A stretch of DNA of 64,000 nt from Micromonospora echinofusca (GCF_900091445.1 NZ_LT607733.1:5359001-5423000), one strand, 5' to 3'; shown: positions 46,395 to 55,128, numbered from the stretch's first letter. The notes: generated from the sequence alone by a model not told the origin. Program-made: numbers and translations.

Positions 46395-47141
46395 TCACGC
46401 GGGCACCTCGGCGTCGGCGTCGGCCACCACGGCGGCGAGCTCGCCGCGCAGCCGGCGCAGCGCGGCCCGGGCCTGGTCGCGGGTGTGCTCGTCGACCTCC
46501 CGGGTGGCGTACCGGGCCTTGCGGTAGACGTGTGCGAACTCGGCCAGCACGTCGGCGCTGACGATCGCGGGGACGCCCGCCGACGGGTCGCCCCGCAGCA
46601 GGCGGCTGACCAGGTCGGTCGGGGTGTCGCCAGCCAGCCGGGGCACGCCGGCCCCGGCGGCGGCCTCCTCCAGGCGGACCCAGCAGGCGATCACCGCCGT
46701 ACGGGGGTCGGTGGCCCGGTCGTCCAACTCCTCCAGGCCGGCGTCGAGGGCGGCGGCCACCTCGCGGGCGGTGCCCTCGGGCGTACGCCGGGGCCGGCGG
46801 CCCGGCAACGCCCGGGTGGTGCGCCGCATCGCGCCCCGGACCAGCGTCCAGGTGAGGTAGCCGAACGCGCCGAGCAGCGCCAGCCCGAGCAGCCCGACGA
46901 CGGCGGTGACGAGCCACCCCGGGATCCGCGCCCCGGTGGTTTCGGCGGTGTCGCGCGGCTCGACGGGGATCGAGGGGTCCGGCGCGGCGGTCGGATATTC
47001 CGGGACGTACGGGATGCTGTCGGTGGCGGGCGGGATCCGGCTCGCGCCGATCGACGAGTGGGCGGACGACAGCGCGGCGACGGCCAGCAGGAGCACCACC
47101 GCCGCGACCGGCCACCACCTGCGCAGGACGCTGATCTGCAT
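46395..47141 (-). CDS. DUF4129 domain protein, first gene of the MoxR operon
   Basis: 248 aa. One N-terminal helix (residues 10-26), an extracytoplasmic Pro/Thr-rich linker, a second helix (about 77-98), then the DUF4129 domain: TDPRTAVIACWVRLEEAAAGAGVPR and FAHVYRKARYATREVDEHTRDQARAAL. In other actinobacteria this domain travels with MoxR and DUF58, which agrees with the order seen here. Confidence 0.88.
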   Translation of the reverse strand: MQISVLRRWWPVAAVVLLLAVAALSSAHSSIGASRIPPATDSIPYVPEYPTAAPDPSIPVEPRDTAETTGARIPGWLVTAVVGLLGLALLGAFGYLTWTLVRGAMRRTTRALPGRRPRRTPEGTAREVAAALDAGLEELDDRATDPRTAVIACWVRLEEAAAGAGVPRLAGDTPTDLVSRLLRGDPSAGVPAIVSADVLAEFAHVYRKARYATREVDEHTRDQARAALRRLRGELAAVVADADAEVPA

Positions 47142-47219
47142 CGCGGGTTACCTCCGGGCCACCAGGGCGGGTCGCACGGGCCGACGCGTTCCGTCCGTCA
47201 TCGCCACCGCCCCCGCGCC

Positions 47220-47960
47220 TCAGTCCACCCCGGCCAGTGCCTTCGCCCGGGCGAACACGTCGTCCAGCATCCCTGGTGTCAGCCGCCCGGTGAAGGTGTT
47301 CTGCTGGCTGACGTGGTAGCAGCCGAGCAGTTCCGGTGCGCCCGTGCCGGACCAGTGTGCCCCATGGCCGAACGCCGGTCGCGGGCTGGGCGGTCGCAGA
47401 CCGTACACCTGGCGCAGTACCGGCCACCACGAGGCCCACGCGAACGCGCCCAGCGCGACCACGACGCGCAGGGTGGGCCGGATCAGCGTCACCTCGCGGT
47501 GTAGCCACGGCGCGCACGTGTCCCGCTCCTCGGGGGTGGGCTTGTTGTCCGGCGGCGCGCAGCGCACGGCGGAGAAGATCCGCAGGTCCCGCAGGGTCAG
47601 GCCGTCGTCGGCGGCGACACTGGTCGGCTGGTTGGCCAGCCCGGCCCGGTGCAGCGCGGCGAACAGCACGTCGCCGGAGCGGTCGCCGGTGAAGATCCGG
47701 CCGGTGCGGTTGCCGCCGTGCGCGGCGGGCGCCAGGCCGAGGATGGCGATGCGCGCGCCGGCGACGCCGAGACCGGGCACCGGCCGCCCCCAGTACTCCT
47801 GGTCGCGGAAGGCCGCCCGGCGGACCCGGGCCACCTCCTCCCGCCACCGCACCAGCCGCGGGCAGGCGAAGCAGTCACTGACGGCGGCGTCGAGGTCAGC
47901 CAGGTCGGTCGCCCGCGCGGCGCGGGCGACCACCTCGTCGGGCGTACGGGGCTCAGCCAA
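47220..47960 (-). CDS. family 5 uracil-DNA glycosylase (UdgB-like)
   Basis: 246 aa iron-sulfur DNA glycosylase removing uracil, and in this family also other deaminated bases. Cys residues at 30 and 33 (CFAC), 134 and 149 form the likely 4Fe-4S set. Motif I is [19 protein letters not shown] (75-93), motif [17 protein letters not shown] near the C-terminus. Motif I lacks the Asp or Glu of families 1 and 4, as in family 5. It overlaps the downstream end of the dienelactone hydrolase gene by 8 bp. Confidence 0.9.
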   Translation of the reverse strand: MAEPRTPDEVVARAARATDLADLDAAVSDCFACPRLVRWREEVARVRRAAFRDQEYWGRPVPGLGVAGARIAILGLAPAAHGGNRTGRIFTGDRSGDVLFAALHRAGLANQPTSVAADDGLTLRDLRIFSAVRCAPPDNKPTPEERDTCAPWLHREVTLIRPTLRVVVALGAFAWASWWPVLRQVYGLRPPSPRPAFGHGAHWSGTGAPELLGCYHVSQQNTFTGRLTPGMLDDVFARAKALAGVD

Positions 47961-48639
47961 GCTTGGCCCGGAACAGTTCGAGGGTGCGGGCCCAGGCGGT
48001 GGCGGCGGCGCGCTGGTCGAAGTTCTCCGGCCGGTCCTCGTTGAAGAAGGCGTGCGAGGTGCCGGGGTAGTCGTAGACCTGGCAGGTGCCGCCGGAGGTC
48101 TCGATGGCGCCGCGGACGGTCCGTACGCCGTCGGCGGCGGAGGTGCCGTCCTCTTCGGAGCAGTGGATGAGCGCCGCCTTGCCCGCGTAGTCGGCCCACT
48201 CGGCGCGCATCCCGTCCCACGGCAGCCGGGGATAGAAGGCGGCGGTGGCGACGATCCGCTCGGAGCGCGTGGCCGCCCAGAGGGCCAGGCTCGCCCCGGC
48301 GCAGAAGCCCGCGCAGCCTACCTTGCCGGCGACCTCGGGCCGCCCGGCGAGGTAGTCGGCCGCGCCGGCGATGTCGGCGGCCGCCTCGTCCATCTGCGCG
48401 CTGTTCAGCATCTGCCGGGGTTCGTCGGGTTTGCTGGCCGGGCCGCCGTGGCGGAAGTCCGGGGCGAGGGCGACGAATCCGGCCTCGGCGAAGCGGTCGA
48501 CCACCGCCCGGACGTGCGGCACGAGGCCCCACCAGTCCTGAATGACGATGACCGCAGGGCTGGTCGCACCGCCGGAGGGTATCGCGAGATACCCCTCGCT
48601 CGTCCCCCCGTTGCCGCGGTAGCCCACCATCTCGCCCAT
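47953..48639 (-). CDS. dienelactone hydrolase family protein
   Basis: 228-aa alpha/beta hydrolase. The nucleophile is Cys113 in [13 protein letters not shown], the acid is in HCSEEDGT, and His is in [22 protein letters not shown]-like QDWWGL at 34-39 is the family oxyanion region. Substrate unknown; DLH members hydrolyse cyclic esters. A GGAGG site precedes the ATG. Cotranscribed with the glycosylase. Confidence 0.9.
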   Translation of the reverse strand: MGEMVGYRGNGGTSEGYLAIPSGGATSPAVIVIQDWWGLVPHVRAVVDRFAEAGFVALAPDFRHGGPASKPDEPRQMLNSAQMDEAAADIAGAADYLAGRPEVAGKVGCAGFCAGASLALWAATRSERIVATAAFYPRLPWDGMRAEWADYAGKAALIHCSEEDGTSAADGVRTVRGAIETSGGTCQVYDYPGTSHAFFNEDRPENFDQRAAATAWARTLELFRAKLG

Positions 48640-48785
48640 CGGCCGTCCTCCTAGCGGTCAGTCATCGTTGGCTGGTCGCACAGTGGTGTTACGTGCCGGT
48701 AGCCTGCCACGCCGTGAGCGCCCCGGGGAAGACGCCGGAACAGTGGCATTCACCTCCTGTTCGCCCGCCCGTACCCACGGACGCC

Positions 48786-48818
48786 GACGGCGGCGCGGAC
48801 GTCGTCCGCGCCGCCGTC
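48786..48818 (-). terminator. terminator of the LppU-like gene
   Basis: A perfect 15-bp stem (GACGGCGGCGCGGAC and complement) with a 3-nt loop, 21 bases past the stop. Confidence 0.75.
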
Positions 48819-48839
48819 GACGGTGCTGTCGTAAGGGGA

Positions 48840-49322
48840 TCAGGCCTTCTTCGTCAGGCACAGCAGGTAGCCGGTCTTGCCCGGCTCGATGCTGTAGTAG
48901 ACGTAGCCCTCCTGGCCCTCCTTGATGTACTGCCCGCACGCCTCCGGAGAGCGGGCCTGCGCCTGGGTCTGCCCGTCGACGCGGCCGACCACGTTGTAGA
49001 CGGCGTCGGTGGAGGTGCACTCGACGACCTTCGCGCCGTCGACCTTCTCCTCCTCGGTGCCGGTCACCTCGGGCAGCTCTGCGATGCAGTCGCCGGCCTT
49101 GGCCTCGGCGGTCTCGTCCTTGTTGAAGAAGTTGCCGATGGCCGAGCCAATGCCGAACTTGAGGCCGGCGACGACCAGGAACACGACGATCGCGCCCACG
49201 ATGCCGAGCAGCTTCTTGGAACCGGACTTCTCGGCCTGGGGCTCCGCCGGGGGCGGCGCCTGGACGGCCGACGGGGGCTGGGCGGCGTCCGGCGCGGGGG
49301 GCGGTGCGACCTGCTCTGACAC
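48840..49322 (-). CDS. LppU/SCO3897-like membrane-anchored protein
   Basis: 160 aa. Pro/Ala/Gln-rich cytoplasmic N-terminus (residues 1-33), transmembrane helix (about 37-58), then an extracellular domain of about 100 residues with four Cys (in GDCIAEL, ECTSTDAV, ACGQYI, LCLTKK) that could form two disulfides. VYNVVGRVDGQTQAQA resembles the LppU/SCO3897 group. Function unknown. GTG start at 49322. Confidence 0.75.
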   Translation of the reverse strand: MSEQVAPPPAPDAAQPPSAVQAPPPAEPQAEKSGSKKLLGIVGAIVVFLVVAGLKFGIGSAIGNFFNKDETAEAKAGDCIAELPEVTGTEEEKVDGAKVVECTSTDAVYNVVGRVDGQTQAQARSPEACGQYIKEGQEGYVYYSIEPGKTGYLLCLTKKA

Positions 49323-49439
49323 GCGATTTCCTTCCGGGGGGTGAGTGAGCAGACGACACCGTAGCGACCGGGACCGACAGCCGTTGCCCCGCTGGACTCA
49401 TCCGTTCAGCTATTTCCCAGCTTCACGGCATGATCCGCT

Positions 49440-50462
49440 TCACGTCCGACCCGGGGACGGGGTGCCGGTCGATGCCTGCGTCGGCGCGGGCGCCGTGCTC
49501 GGGGCGCCGCTCGGCGTGGACGTGGGCTCGGTCGGGTCACCCGAGGCGGTGGGCGCCGGCACCGGCGGCACGCCCGTCGACGGCAGGGGACCGACCGGCG
49601 CCCGAGGCACGAAGGGCGCCTGCTGCGGGCAGTACGGGTAGGTCGACAGCAGCGGGTTGCCGAGCCCGTTCGGGTCCCGTACGGCGGGGCAGTCCGGGTA
49701 GCCGAGGCGGATCGGGTCGCCGTTCTGGTCGAAGAGCCGGACGTTCTCCACCAGCCGGCCCTCGCTGTCGTAGACGAAGACGTCCCGGACGTGGTCGTAG
49801 CGCCCGTCGATGGAGGTCTGCTCGTAGCCGAAGTCGCCGGAGCCGACGCGCCCGTTCATGTCCGCCAGGCCCACCATCCCGAAGATCACCAGCACCGCCG
49901 TGCCGGTGTGCAGCAGCCGCCGCTTGGGCCGGGTCAGGCCCGGCGTGTGGTGGCCGAGCCAGATCGAGGCGAGCACGGCGCCGGCGAGCAGCACCAGGCC
50001 GGCCAGCGTGCTGCCATTGAGCTCGGGCAGTACGCCGAACGAGTCGCCGGTCGTGACTACCGTGACGAGCATGGCGGCCAGGTAGCCGCGCAGCACCCAC
50101 CACGCCGGGCGGAGCAGCCGGAGGAACTCGCTCGCGGTGCCGTACCCGAGGGGTGGCCCGAGTTGGACGTCCCAGCGGTGTGCCCGCGCGCGGAACCGGT
50201 CCACGGCGACGCCGAGGCGACGGTCCAGCCGGCGCCCGCCGGTGCCGGCGACGGCGACCCCGGCGGCGGCGCGCAGCTCGGCCGCGTACGCCTCGGGTTC
50301 GCCGAGCCGGTCGACCAGCGAGCCGCCGGCCTCGGCGGCGACCTCGGCGAGGTGCTCCGGCAGGTCCTCGGTCAACTCGTCGCGGTGTGCCGGCGCCAGG
50401 TCGGCCAGCGCGGCCCGGACCCGGGCGGCGTAGTCCGCGATTTCCTGCTCCATGACGGTCAT
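49440..50462 (-). CDS. HAAS-domain membrane protein, PadR partner
   Basis: 340 aa from the ATG at 50462, which overlaps the PadR stop (ATGA). The N-terminal HAAS/DUF1700-like helices (IADYAARVRAALADL, LTEDLPEHLAEVAAEAGG) are followed by three or four transmembrane segments (about 128-225). An extracytoplasmic region with YDHVRDVFVYDSEGRLVENV and a Pro/Thr/Ser-rich tail completes it. Such proteins are regularly paired with PadR regulators and thought to sense envelope signals. Confidence 0.8.
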   Translation of the reverse strand: MTVMEQEIADYAARVRAALADLAPAHRDELTEDLPEHLAEVAAEAGGSLVDRLGEPEAYAAELRAAAGVAVAGTGGRRLDRRLGVAVDRFRARAHRWDVQLGPPLGYGTASEFLRLLRPAWWVLRGYLAAMLVTVVTTGDSFGVLPELNGSTLAGLVLLAGAVLASIWLGHHTPGLTRPKRRLLHTGTAVLVIFGMVGLADMNGRVGSGDFGYEQTSIDGRYDHVRDVFVYDSEGRLVENVRLFDQNGDPIRLGYPDCPAVRDPNGLGNPLLSTYPYCPQQAPFVPRAPVGPLPSTGVPPVPAPTASGDPTEPTSTPSGAPSTAPAPTQASTGTPSPGRT

Positions 50463-50791
50463 GCCGCCATCCCCCGATCGTCGAGCAGTGCGTCCATGGT
50501 GGTGGCGAACGAGCGCCAGAGCTTGCCGGACCGGGTGAGCTGGTCCCGGCCGGCGGCGTTGAGGGAGTAGTACTTGCGGTGCGGGCCGGATTCGCTCGGC
50601 ACGACGTAGGTGGTCAGCAGGCCGGCGGCGTAGAGCCGACGCAGCGTGCCGTAGACCGAGGCGTCGCCGACCTCCTCCAGCCCGGCGTCGCGCAGCCGGC
50701 GCAGGATGTCGTAGCCGTAGCCGTCCTCCTCCCGGAGCACGGCGAGGACGGCGAGATCCAGCACGCCCTTCAGCAGTTGTGTGGTGTCCAC
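50459..50791 (-). CDS. PadR family transcriptional regulator
   Basis: 110 aa from the GTG at 50791 (VDTTQLLKGVLDLAVLAVL), the usual PadR N-terminus. The winged helix has EDGYGYDILRRLRDAGLEEVGDASVYGTLRRL and YYSLNAAGRDQL. A TTG seven codons earlier would place the promoter inside the gene. It appears leaderless, with a 26-bp palindrome covering the -10 box and the start codon, so autorepression is likely. Confidence 0.9.
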   Translation of the reverse strand: MDTTQLLKGVLDLAVLAVLREEDGYGYDILRRLRDAGLEEVGDASVYGTLRRLYAAGLLTTYVVPSESGPHRKYYSLNAAGRDQLTRSGKLWRSFATTMDALLDDRGMAA

Positions 50792-50828
50792 GCATTGCAC
50801 ACTAGTACGCAATGCGAAGTACCGTCAA
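50791..50828 (-). promoter_or_regulatory. PadR promoter with overlapping operator palindrome
   Basis: On the minus strand, TTGACG (50828-50823), 18 bp, and TAGTGT (50804-50799), 7 bp before the GTG. CGCATTGC (50791-50798) and GCAATGCG (50809-50816) form perfect 8-bp half sites with 10 bp between them, around ACTAGT. The operator overlaps the -10 box and the start codon. Confidence 0.7.
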
Positions 50829-51083
50829 AGGACATGCGGTTCAGGCCGCTCGGCGTGCCGCGGCGTCCGCGACCCGCAACAGATCCCGCAGTACCTGCAC
50901 CAGCACACGAGCCTGCGTCAGGTCGATCGGCCAGCGCTCCGGGTCGCGGCTGGCCGACCTCGACCGCTTTGGTCTTGATCACCGAGCACCGAACGGGTTG
51001 CCCTCGCGGTCGCGGCGCCGCACCCTCCATTCGCAACCATCACGTTCAGTGGCGGTCCCCCGCTCGGGGCCCTCCCAGCCTCA
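50829..51083. other. intergenic, no gene seen
   Basis: 255 bases upstream of the padR promoter. Frames on either strand lack ribosome sites and family motifs. AACCATCACGTTCAGTGGCGG at 51035-51054 resembles a motif downstream of repeat copy 1 (CATTCAG and GTGGCGG near 10650-10671), but only loosely. Confidence 0.4.
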
Positions 51084-51215
51084 GGCGCTTTGCTTTGCAG
51101 CCATGGACGCACCAGTAACCGCACGTGACCTTCTGCCATCACCCGCCAACCAACCCAATTTATAAAACTGCTGCTCAGCAGACCGGTGCCTCCATGGCTG
51201 CAGAGCAAAGGGCGC
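51084..51215. repeat. dispersed inverted-repeat element, copy 2
   Basis: Arms at 51084-51116 and 51181-51215 share GCTTTGCnnTGCAGCCATGG and ACGCACC or AGGCACC. They match the arms of copy 1 at about 80-85%. The core of about 64 bp is A/T-rich (CCAATTTATAAAACTG) with its own small hairpin CTGCTG/CAGCAG and no resemblance to the core of copy 1. No transposase frame. Confidence 0.75.
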
Positions 51216-51455
51216 GGACGGCTACCGCCGCAGCCCATACGTGCAGTCACGGTATGCCACCTCGCGCGTTCATTACCGTGAGTCAGCTCGGGATGGATCG
51301 CCGCTGGCTCTTCCCGCGTAAGCCTGTGCGGACGAGGCCCTGGGCAGCGGTCGCCTGCTCGGACGGATCCTGCCGCTGGTCAGTCTGGAGACCGCGCCGC
51401 CTGGTTCCGGCCCTGGGTAGCCGTCGAGCAGGAGGCCGTATCCCGGCTTACGCCG
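51216..51455. other. intergenic, no gene seen
   Basis: 240 bases between repeat copy 2 and the end of the 160-aa gene. Codon use is not actinobacterial in any frame; no recognisable domain. Confidence 0.4.
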
Positions 51456-51938
51456 TCAACGGCTGGCCCCGCGGGCGGAGCCGATCACCAGGAAGTTGCT
51501 GTCGGGCCACGCGTAGGAATTGGCGCCACCCGGATCGGCTGGCCGGAGGAAGACGATCCGCACGAGGCGGGGCCACCAGCGGGTCGGCTCCCACCAGGAG
51601 CACTGGGTCCGCCGCTCGCCCGCATCGGCGCAGTCCCCGACCTGTTTCCATCCGTCGAGCTGGCCGGCGACCCCGGACCGAACCTCATCCCACGTGGTAG
51701 CGGGCGGCATGGCATAGGTTTCAACCTCCGGAACACCGCGGTCGTTACGCAGATCGGTGAAGACCTCGGACGTCCGGTTGTCGACGACCATCGTGTATTC
51801 GCCCTCGGGCAGCACCGTGGACGCCCCCGCTGGCGCCGCGATAGGAACGGGCCCCCCGGCCGCCGTCCAGCGCACCCCGGCCACCGCCGCCGCACCCAGC
51901 ACGAGAATCGCCCCGGCTATCGCAAGAAGACCTCGCAC
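51456..51938 (-). CDS. predicted membrane-anchored or secreted protein of unknown function
   Basis: 160 aa. An N-terminal hydrophobic segment (RGLLAIAGAILVLGAAAVAG, residues 2-21) is followed by a soluble domain with two Cys (GDCADAG, TQCSWW) and several Trp (SWWEPTRWWPRLV). The GTG start is 7 nt from TAGACT, so likely leaderless. Composition is less GC-biased than the neighbours. No family recognised. Confidence 0.6.
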   Translation of the reverse strand: MRGLLAIAGAILVLGAAAVAGVRWTAAGGPVPIAAPAGASTVLPEGEYTMVVDNRTSEVFTDLRNDRGVPEVETYAMPPATTWDEVRSGVAGQLDGWKQVGDCADAGERRTQCSWWEPTRWWPRLVRIVFLRPADPGGANSYAWPDSNFLVIGSARGASR

Positions 51939-51945
51939 AGCCGGG

Positions 51946-51951
51946 AGTCTA
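51946..51951 (-). promoter_or_regulatory. -10 box of the 160-aa gene, leaderless
   Basis: TAGACT on the minus strand, 7 nt before the GTG at 51938. Confidence 0.4.
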
Positions 51952-52236
51952 TGAACACGAGACCAACCGGGCGAGCCGGCATGGCCCGCCGGTTGACCGG
52001 CTGCGCGCGCTCGACAACTCGATCAAGTCTTCGTTGGATGCGATGGCGGCTGGCTCAGTCGCCAAGTGAGACGGCCGGGACCTTGTCCTGTCGACTCATC
52101 GGCGCAACCTATCCGCTCGACATCGACCTCGGAAGCCCGTCGACGTCGAGCAGTTGGTCATTCGGCAAGTCGCCGGAGCAACTCCGCATCGCGATCGGCT
52201 CGCGGATGAGGTCCGCGACGCCGGCACGACTGCCGG
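51952..52236 (+). other. possible gene remnant, unresolved
   Basis: Gap region of lower GC. One plus-strand frame ends at TGA 52067-52069 and reads like protein (DRLRALDNSIKSSLDAMAAG); another from about 52107 reads RKPVDVEQLVIRQVAG and runs into the antisense of ppx. Neither has a start or ribosome site. They could be decayed coding sequence or chance. Confidence 0.2.
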
Positions 52237-53178
52237 TCAGGCAAGCGACCAGGCGATGCCGTCGAGGATGTCGTGCTCGGAGGCGACCACCGAGTCCATC
52301 CCCGCCCGCTCCATGATCACCCGGAGCACCAGGGCACCCGCCCCGATGACGTCGGCCCGGCCCGGGTGCATCACCGGGATCGCCAGCCGCTGCTCCCGGC
52401 TCTTGCCGAGCAGGTCGGCGGTCACGTCGGCCACCGCGTCGTACGGGACCCGGGCGTGGTGGATGCGCTCCGGGTCGTACTCCTGGAGGTCCTGGGCGAT
52501 CGCGACCACGGTGGTGACCGACCCGGCGAGCCCGACCAGCGTGGCCGCCTGTCGGCCCGGCACGGCCTCCAGCGCCCGGTCCACCGCGACCGCGATGTCG
52601 GCCTGCGCGGCGGCGACCTCGTCCAGCGCCGGCGGGTCGCCGTGCAGGTGCCGCTCGGTCATCCGGACGCAGCCGATGTCCATCGAGATGGCCGCCTCGA
52701 CGCCGCCCGCGCGGGTGCCGACGACGAACTCGGTCGAGCCGCCGCCGATGTCGACGACCAGGTACGGCTCGCGCGCGTCGGCGGGCAGCCCGCGCACCGC
52801 GCCGGTGAAGGAGAGCCGCGCCTCCTCGTCGCCGGTCACCACCTCGGGCGCGACCCCGAGGGTCCGCTCGACCATCTCGCGGAACTCGGCGGCGTTGGAG
52901 GCGTCCCGCGAAGCCGACGTGGCGCACATCCGCACCCGCTCCGCGCCCAGCTTCTCGATCTCGGCGGCGTAGGCGGCCAGCGCGACCCGGGTGCGTTCGA
53001 TCGCCTCCGGGGCCAGCCGTCCCGTCTTGTCGACGCCCTGGCCGAGGCGCACGATCTCCATCCGCCGGCTCAGGTCGGCCAGCGGCGCCTCCGGACCCGC
53101 CGAGGCGTCCGGCAGGTCGGCGACCAGCAGTCGGATCGAGTTGGTCCCGCAGTCGATGGCGGCCACACGCGTCGTCAC
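52237..53178 (-). CDS. ppx: Ppx/GppA family exopolyphosphatase
   Basis: Hydrolyses polyphosphate or guanosine pentaphosphate. 313 aa, the short actinobacterial form without the C-terminal HD domain. Actin-like ATPase motifs: AAIDCGTNSIRLLVAD (residues 6-21), ATSASRDASNAAEF, VVDIGGGSTEFVVG, and GLAGSVTTVVAIA. It belongs to the conserved eno / DUF501 neighbourhood, although here several genes separate it from DUF501. Leaderless start. Confidence 0.92.
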   Translation of the reverse strand: MTTRVAAIDCGTNSIRLLVADLPDASAGPEAPLADLSRRMEIVRLGQGVDKTGRLAPEAIERTRVALAAYAAEIEKLGAERVRMCATSASRDASNAAEFREMVERTLGVAPEVVTGDEEARLSFTGAVRGLPADAREPYLVVDIGGGSTEFVVGTRAGGVEAAISMDIGCVRMTERHLHGDPPALDEVAAAQADIAVAVDRALEAVPGRQAATLVGLAGSVTTVVAIAQDLQEYDPERIHHARVPYDAVADVTADLLGKSREQRLAIPVMHPGRADVIGAGALVLRVIMERAGMDSVVASEHDILDGIAWSLA

Positions 53179-53185
53179 GGCAGCA

Positions 53186-53191
53186 ACCCTA
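53186..53191 (-). promoter_or_regulatory. -10 box of ppx, leaderless
   Basis: TAGGGT on the minus strand, 7 nt before the GTG at 53178. Confidence 0.5.
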
Positions 53192-53251
53192 CGTCAGGCG
53201 GGGCCGGCCGGCCGCGCTGAGCGGCCGGCCGGCGACGTGCGACAGCCGCCG

Positions 53252-54412
53252 CTACTCCTGGGGCAGCGCCGGCGCCTGCGGCGCGGCGTCGGACCAGTCC
53301 GCCGTCAGCACCAGGGTGCTGCGCTCCTTGTCACCGGGCGCCGCCGCGCCCTTCGGGATGGAGACGACCGTGCTGGCGAGCAGCCGATGGGTCGACGTGT
53401 CGACGATCAGCCGCTCGGTCCGGGGGCCGCTGCGGAACTCCACGCCCTGCCCGGAACGCCCCCGCACGTCCTGCACGACGCCGAGGCTGCGTACGCCGGG
53501 GATGTCGGCGAGGATCCGGAACGCCGCGGCGCGTACCTTCGGCGGGGCCGGCGTGTCGAGCAGCAGCCGGCTCAGGTGGCCGAAGAGCAGACTGTCGCTC
53601 TCCGCGCTGCCCGCCGGGTACCCCGCGTCCCTGCCCGTGCGAATACGTTCGGTCACCCACGCGCGCAGCGCGCCCGGCTCGTCCGGCAGTTGCCGGACCT
53701 GCTTCAGGGTGAGTCTCCCGAGGTCCTCCAGGTACCGGGGCGCCCCGGGCTCCCTGTCGAGCCTGCCCTCACCCGGCCGGGTCGACAGGACCAGCTTCGT
53801 CGGGCCGTCGACGGCGAGGGTCCACTCGGTCGGGGAACCGGCCGCGCGCCAGGCCCGCTCGTCCTCGGCGCCACGCGGCCGTGAGCCGAGTTCCCGGTGG
53901 CCGTACCAGCTGGCCACCCGCGGGTCACCGGCGTCCCAGCTCGCGTTGATGCGGCTCCGCAGCAGTGAGTACCGGTCGGCACCGGTGCCGACCGGTACCG
54001 GCCCGTGCACGTCGAGCGTCTCGACGTGCCAGTACCTGCCGGTCTCGGCGGGCGCCCGCTCCGCCCGGTTGGCCGCGGCGAGCAGAATGTCACGCGCCGT
54101 CAGCGACACCGTGCCCCCGCTGTCCACCGCGCCCGGATGCCCGCCGGCCGACGGCGGAATCTCCGTCCGCGCGGCCTGCGGCGCCGCGACGACCGACACC
54201 GCCAGCACACCGGCCGCGGCGACGCCGGCCAGCCCGGTACCGAGGAGGGACCAGCGCAGCGCCGGTCGGGACGCCCTGGCCGCCGTACGGCCGGTCGGCT
54301 CCCCGGCCGAAGCTGCCGTGACAACCCCGTCCAGTGCCCGCCGTCCCGCGTCGCTTCGCGCCCATCCGGTCGAGTCCGGCCGCCCCCGACGCACCACATC
54401 ATCGATGTCCAT
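53252..54412 (-). CDS. CU044_5270 family membrane protein
   Basis: 386 aa. An N-terminal cytoplasmic region of about 55 residues, one transmembrane helix (about 53-76, LRWSLLGTGLAGVAAAGVLAV), then an extracytoplasmic domain with SLTARDILLAAANRAERAPAETGRYWHVE and the C-terminal VVSIPKGAAAPGDKERSTLVL. Starts 10 bases after the ECF sigma gene ends, a pairing typical of this family, so it could act as an anti-sigma or signal protein; that is inference. Confidence 0.85.
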   Translation of the reverse strand: MDIDDVVRRGRPDSTGWARSDAGRRALDGVVTAASAGEPTGRTAARASRPALRWSLLGTGLAGVAAAGVLAVSVVAAPQAARTEIPPSAGGHPGAVDSGGTVSLTARDILLAAANRAERAPAETGRYWHVETLDVHGPVPVGTGADRYSLLRSRINASWDAGDPRVASWYGHRELGSRPRGAEDERAWRAAGSPTEWTLAVDGPTKLVLSTRPGEGRLDREPGAPRYLEDLGRLTLKQVRQLPDEPGALRAWVTERIRTGRDAGYPAGSAESDSLLFGHLSRLLLDTPAPPKVRAAAFRILADIPGVRSLGVVQDVRGRSGQGVEFRSGPRTERLIVDTSTHRLLASTVVSIPKGAAAPGDKERSTLVLTADWSDAAPQAPALPQE

Positions 54413-54422
54413 CGTGTCCCCT

Positions 54423-54968
54423 TCACACTCTCACTGGCTTGTGGATGGCCGACGAGGCCTCGTACTCGCTCTTCACGACCTGCTCGTACGCGGTGCGGAA
54501 CCGGTTGCGGGCCCGGTGCAGCCGGACCGCGTAGGCGGGCCGCGAGACCCCGAGCACCCGCGCCGCCTCCGCCGACGTCAGGTCGAACCACGCGGCTGTG
54601 ACCAGCACCTCGCGGTCTCGCACGCTGAGCGTGTCCAGTGCCTGTCGCACCTGGTCGCGCAGCGCGACGTCGTCGGCGAGCCGATCCGACCCGATCTCCG
54701 GGACGGTCGAGGCGGACATCCGCTCGTCCAGCGCGTTGCTGGCGGCACCCCGCCGTCGCCGGGCCAGCACCACCTTGCGCGCCACCCCGAACAGCCAGCC
54801 CCGTTCCTCGCCCGCTCGGACCCTGTCCAGTGACCGCCAGGCCACCAGGAACACCTCGCCCACCACATCGGCGGCATCCTGGTTGCCGACCCGCCAGGTC
54901 GCGTACGCATGGATGTCGTCGGCATGTCGGCGGAACAGCTCGGTCACCCGCTCTTCACGTCCTTGCAT
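54423..54968 (-). CDS. ECF RNA polymerase sigma factor
   Basis: 181 aa from the ATG at 54968, with GGAGG 5 nt upstream; an in-frame extension 5' has no domain. Region 2 is ELFRRHADDIHAYATWRVG and DVVGEVFLVAWRSLDRV (about 7-45); region 4 is LSVRDREVLVTAAWFDLTSA with the HTH EAARVLGVSRPAYAVRLHRA (about 105-150). Likely directs its own operon and is paired with the CU044_5270 protein. Confidence 0.92.
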   Translation of the reverse strand: MQGREERVTELFRRHADDIHAYATWRVGNQDAADVVGEVFLVAWRSLDRVRAGEERGWLFGVARKVVLARRRRGAASNALDERMSASTVPEIGSDRLADDVALRDQVRQALDTLSVRDREVLVTAAWFDLTSAEAARVLGVSRPAYAVRLHRARNRFRTAYEQVVKSEYEASSAIHKPVRV

Positions 54969-55128
54969 GGCACCTCCGCAGATCGCCCTGTCGCGGGTAC
55001 TTGTCGGCGTCCACGCCACCGATTACGGGGGCGGTGCGGAAAGTTCGCGGGGAGCGCCCACGACGCGTGATCCGGCCGCCGACGAACTCGACGGGTCCGC
55101 GTAGCCCGGCAGCGGCGGCACGGTCGGG

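Noticed and set aside
51035..51054. Second shared motif with repeat copy 1 (CATTCAG, GTGGCGG)
   Set aside because: It lies on the opposite side of the element in copy 1 and in the wrong relative orientation; matches are short.
51915..51951. XRE-type helix-turn-helix (LSQEDLA) in a plus frame
   Set aside because: It overlaps the start of the 160-aa gene on the other strand and no complete HTH follows; likely chance.
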